Part shown: one piece after another, positions 60,701 to 64,000 of the stretch
Numbering within the stretch: position 1 is the stretch's first letter
Layout: each line of letters starts with the position of its first letter
Source: Undaria pinnatifida
Lineage: Eukaryota > Sar > Phaeophyceae > Laminariales > Alariaceae
NCBI GenBank assembly: GCA_012845835.1
Contig: JABAKD010000013.1
Span: 11,355,201-11,419,200, forward strand
DNA length: 64,000 nt
Direction of reading: 5' to 3'
Made by a program: the position numbers and the translations under genes
The notes under the pieces: model-generated
The model's database searches: none
Seen by the model: the letters and a program-made list of their open reading frames with translations, nothing else
Told to the model about the DNA's origin: nothing

Positions 60701-63480
60701 CCGATCTGGTACCGTAAAAAAAAACGGTACCGAGGACTACCCTGCAATTTTGCTAGAACATATTCAGTCAAACAAGGGAGCATTTTCAAATGCACAAACG
60801 TTATGAAGAGCACAATTTAAGAGCACAAAAAAAAAACGCAGCAACATTGCCTTTTATTTTTCGACCATAACGAGCACGACATAAAAGTACGGAACATGTA
60901 TATAATATACATATTTTGACTATACTAGCCATACTGTTGGGGGGGGGTATATGGTAACACATTGTTTACGATCCTGCTTAACGAAACACATGGATATTGC
61001 AAGAGCAAAAAAATACAAGGCACGCTACGTTAAAGTTGCAACCAAGAAGTATGAGGCTATCCACTTCGGGAGCTCAACATGTAAAAAACTACTTGGAATT
61101 CGTGTGGGGTACATTTCGCCGTTTTCTAGCACATCTGCACCCACGAGTTTGGAGACGAAACTCTTTCGAATTAGTGTAAGATACATTTTATAAATCGAAG
61201 TATTTTAAATACGTCATCTGTGAGTTCACTCAAATTAAGGGCCGATACTCATCTTTGCAAGCTGCGTGATACACTGGTCGCCCGTTTTTACGGACGTTTT
61301 TTTTTTTTTTTTGCTTGCATATGACTGTTTGCTAAAGTAAATCTGCGCCTACATGTTGTAGAGGCAAACTACTTGGACATAGTGTCAAACACTTTCCGCC
61401 GATTTCTGCAGCAAATCTGCACCCATCCTGGAGGCAAACTACTTGCAATCAGCGTAGGATGCTTTTTCGTGTCAGATTTTTTTTTCTTGTGTGGGTCATT
61501 TATTTTGTTTCAAACTCTAAAAGACACAAGGCGTGACGCCGAGCGTACCTTCCAAGTCCGAAGAGATGCGCGAAAGCATCGAAACTCCCTGGGCGCCGCA
61601 AAAGAACCCCCCGTCGCTCGTCGCGCTGTTTGTTTCGTTTCAGTGATTTGCGACAGGACGATGGGAAGGAGCGCAAGGAACAATGGATAAGACGAATAAG
61701 GGAGTCGAGAGTTGGTGCCAGGATAGAAAGGGGTGGAAGCAGGCCGCGAGAGGAAGGAGGGTTGAAAAAGGCCGGCGCTCGGGCGCCCCACAAACAGAAT
61801 ATCAATATTTGAGGTAAAAAAACGGAAGGCACGCCTCAAAACGGCCACGAACAGAAAACCTAAAATATTCAAGCTAAAAAAACGGAAGGCACGGTATACA
61901 CGGGTAGAAAAAAGCATAAACAGGTGATGACGCCACCGTGGATGACGTCGCGCGCCAACTAGGGAATTGCCACCAATAAAAGAAGTTGTCTACTGCACAG
62001 TAAAACAATCAACCAACCAAAAAATTCCTGGCATATTTTTGGGTTGTTCGATTGCTTTCCCAGGGGTATTATTTCACTCCAAAGTGATCGGAGCCTGTCC
62101 TCCGGCGACGGGCTACAGTATGGCGATAAATTCATGGGAAAACAACAACAGCAACAACAACAACGCCAGCAATGACACCTACAATGCCAGCAACAACAAT
62201 AACAACAACAACAACGCAGGTAGCAGCAACAACAACAACAACAAACCGCTACAAGGGACGACAGTAGCGACGTACATGGATGTTTCCCGATAAACTTTCA
62301 CAATTTTAATAAACCAGCGCATCAGCAACATCCTGAGCCCCTGCGTATACAAATATCTAACCGCATGCCAATTCGGATGTAAATGTAAGGAACGTTTGGA
62401 TATTCACATAAATATGTCAACGATCCATACATATTCGTCCAGAGTGGTACCCTGCTGCAAATTCCAAGCACAGCGCGCGCACACTGGCGCAGATGGTGCG
62501 AACCACAAACGACCTTGCCCACAAACAATAACGTCCAGAAAAAAAGGTTCGCGGCAAGGACGCACGCAAGACATCCGTGAAAGACTAAATTTTTCAGCGG
62601 TGGATGCAAGGAAGACGTCCGAAAAAACGATTTCGCAACGTGCACGCAAGCAACGTCCGTAGAACAAAAGTTATCCGCGTGGATGCAAGCAAGACGTCCG
62701 TAAATAGAAAAAAATGCGGCGTGGACGCAAGCAATACCCCGAAAAAAATAAAGTTATCAACGTGGATGCAAGCAAGACGTCCGAAAAAAAAAGGCTATCA
62801 TCGCGGACGCAAGCAAGACGTCTGTAAAATAAAAAGATTTTCAGCGCGGGCGCATGCACAACGCCTGTAAAAAAGAAAGCTTTGGGCTGAGTGGACGCAA
62901 GCAAGACGTCCATAACAACAACAAAAATTTCGCCCCATGGACGCAAGCTCGACTAACTTACGTTCCGGGTGTAGACGCCTCCGCTGAGGAATAATTCGAT
63001 GGCAGACCTTCTTCATTTCCCCACGCCTCTTCGCCCCCCCCGGCCAAGCTCTGGTCCACCTCTATGCTAAGGGCCGAACCCACCTGCGCCTGACTGGCCA
63101 TACCGGCGTGTTGCGACCGTCCCCATGCAACCCGCGGGTGACCCCCGCCCGGTGAACCGCCTCCTCCTCCTGCCACGCATTCGTTTGGTCGCTGTTCTAA
63201 CCTTGGGCTAACGCCAAACGCACCGGCGGGACCTCCGCTTCCGCGATCCTCTGACGCTGAAGGCGCCGAACAATGGCGCCTGGGTGAAACCCCCCACCCC
63301 CCCGCCCTGCCCGACCTCCTGTGGTGTTGCGGGGACGATTCCAAGCCGGTGATGTTTCTCATTTTGGAAGGCGTTACGGCGGTCGTGTTTGGAGGCCCGG
63401 TGGGGGACGACATCGGGGAGGAGGTCGAGCGGAGGAGAGTCGTCTGGGCAGGCGTGCCGTGCAACGGCGACGCACTGTTC
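57793..63480 (-). CDS. Two joined N-terminal exons, disordered Ser/Pro/Gly-rich protein (probable phosphatase 5' part)
   Basis: Exon about 63480-62962 (172 codons plus carry-over) ends in donor gtaagt after two bases of a codon. Exon 57901-57793 starts with exactly the one base needed and then reads NEFEESRGVFNTDPG through PPEATRLTE without a stop, so the join is well supported. The first exon has LLRSTSSPMSSPTGPP, SAPSASEDRGSG and GGGGGSPGGGHPRVAWG segments. No catalytic domain is seen. The 5' boundary is uncertain: an acceptor at 63481/63482 follows a long pyrimidine tract, so an upstream first exon may lie beyond the window. Assignment to the phosphatase gene is inference. Confidence 0.6.
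58471..58770 (+). repeat. 310-bp dispersed repeat, second copy
   Basis: It is colinear with 8147-8460 and in the same orientation, sharing gctttcggctgcggggcaa at the start, gcgctccgcctcgctg in the middle and cccgcccgctgtac near the end. Confidence 0.6.
58925..59267 (+). repeat. (CCCAAC)n array with graded left flank
   Basis: Five aacgt units, then ctaacctaacc, ctcagctcaactcaact and finally about 44 almost perfect cccaac units (one aatcc variant). The complementary strand is (GTTGGG)n, a canonical G-quadruplex pattern. All frames read as VGLGW-type peptides on the minus strand, which are artefacts. It lies in the 57902-62961 intron. Confidence 0.9.
59909..60744. mobile_element. Non-autonomous hAT-type DNA transposon
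   Basis: The inverted ends cagggtagtcctcgg and ccgaggactaccctg are flanked by the same 8-bp caattttg (59901-59908 and 60745-60752), as expected for hAT superfamily insertion. The interior is densely filled with gtaccgtcaaa and aaccgtcaaccgttt motifs in two clusters (59960-60150 and 60435-60725), separated by about 280 bp of different sequence. No transposase frame exists. Confidence 0.85.
62137..62245 (+). repeat. (CAA)n triplet tract
   Basis: Runs of caacaacaa with agcaa and gcaatg interruptions, lying in the first inferred intron of the minus-strand gene. Confidence 0.8.
62565..62955 (+). repeat. ~50-60-bp minisatellite at the exon 62962 donor
   Basis: About eight units share gtggacgcaagcaagacgtc (with variants), followed by an A-rich spacer of variable length. 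The last unit lies within ten bases of the splice donor of the 63 kb exon. Confidence 0.8.
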
Positions 63481-64000
63481 CTCCCCCGTGCGCGGTGGTG
63501 TTGATTTAGACGGCGATTTAACACGACGAGAGGAAAGGTGGGGTGAGGAAAGGAGGGAGGGCGGGAGAGAGGGAGGGGGAGGTAGAACACGCAACGAGAG
63601 AAGCAAACGTAAGTGACCACACATCAGCATCTCTTGTGCGGTGGAAAAGTTCCCAAGTCACCCAAGAAAGTCAAACGGCGGTCCAGCCCGGCCTGGTTGG
63701 CCGCAAATAAAATACGATGTGACTGAAACTGTAACAAAAACATTTTTTTTCGTAGAGTAACCTAAACGAAGGAAGCAGCCGGTAACTAACGCTGCGTCTC
63801 TTTGACGCAAGTTGACGCGCGTCGGGAGTAGTACTCAAAGTGGTGCAAAAGAAAACAGTATTGCAGTTTAGGTCAAGGGGGAAGAAGATAGTTGCCTTGA
63901 GATCCAACCTGCCCCGAGTATGCACGTATGGCATTGGTATCTAACTTCAGCGCAATATAAGGTTTTTGTGAGCTACTAAATTTGTTGGATAGGAACAACC
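63481..64000. other. Right edge, no feature resolved
   Basis: A purine-rich (GGGA-like) tract at 63536-63590 is the pyrimidine tract of the proposed minus-strand acceptor. The rest shows no coding exon or recognised repeat. A first exon or promoter of the minus-strand gene may lie further out. Confidence 0.4.

Noticed and set aside
61585-61630. Minus-strand start exon (ATG to a gtacgc donor near 61550)
   Set aside because: It would end in phase 1, incompatible with the next exon at 57901, which joins perfectly to the 62962 donor instead.
1-64000. CRISPR arrays, operons, riboswitches or prokaryotic promoters
   Set aside because: The window is intron-rich eukaryotic DNA, and its tandem arrays lack the conserved-repeat/unique-spacer structure of CRISPR.

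Overview
The window looks like nuclear DNA of a multicellular stramenopile alga, most likely a brown alga. This is an inference from gene architecture: short GC-rich exons, introns from about 0.5 to 8.7 kb with GTGAG/GTAAG donors and pyrimidine-rich acceptors, abundant CTG/TTG triplet runs, and a heavy load of small transposable elements. No prokaryotic operon, CRISPR array or complete RNA gene is visible, and most open reading frames are chance or repeat-driven.

Two genes could be assembled by joining exons whose phases agree. On the plus strand (3521-21389) nine exons encode a complete 337-residue Gfo/Idh/MocA-family oxidoreductase that resembles myo-inositol 2-dehydrogenase. It begins with a five-codon start exon, followed by an 8.7 kb intron, and ends in a nine-codon exon including the stop. 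On the minus strand six phase-compatible exons (41439 down to 29370) carry all the core motifs of a PP2C/PPM protein phosphatase. Five further Ser/Pro-rich exons up to 63480 are probably the disordered N-terminal part of the same very long gene. The two genes converge on a repeat-rich interval at 21390-29369. The extreme C-terminus of the phosphatase and its promoter were not found.

Most of the rest is repeats. The clearest are a dispersed poly(A)-tailed SINE with tRNA-like A and B boxes (six near-complete copies plus fragments), and a young LTR-element derivative at 6099-7683 whose interior has become an inverted repeat with 248-bp arms. There is also a non-autonomous hAT element at 59909-60744 with an 8-bp target duplication, at least two other MITE-like families, and a poly(A)-ended repeat with a conserved 3' end. 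Other arrays are a 220-bp satellite at 9800-11350, several minisatellites (a 14-bp unit at 19207-20095 and a 90-bp unit at 57085-57560), a G-quadruplex-capable hexamer array at 58997-59265, and mixed G-run modules at 55490-56690.

The most unusual pattern is that three introns contain a degenerate second copy of the end of the exon just upstream, including its splice donor. It occurs twice in the dehydrogenase gene and once in the phosphatase gene. No new enzymatic or defence system is evident. The novelty here is genome-structural.
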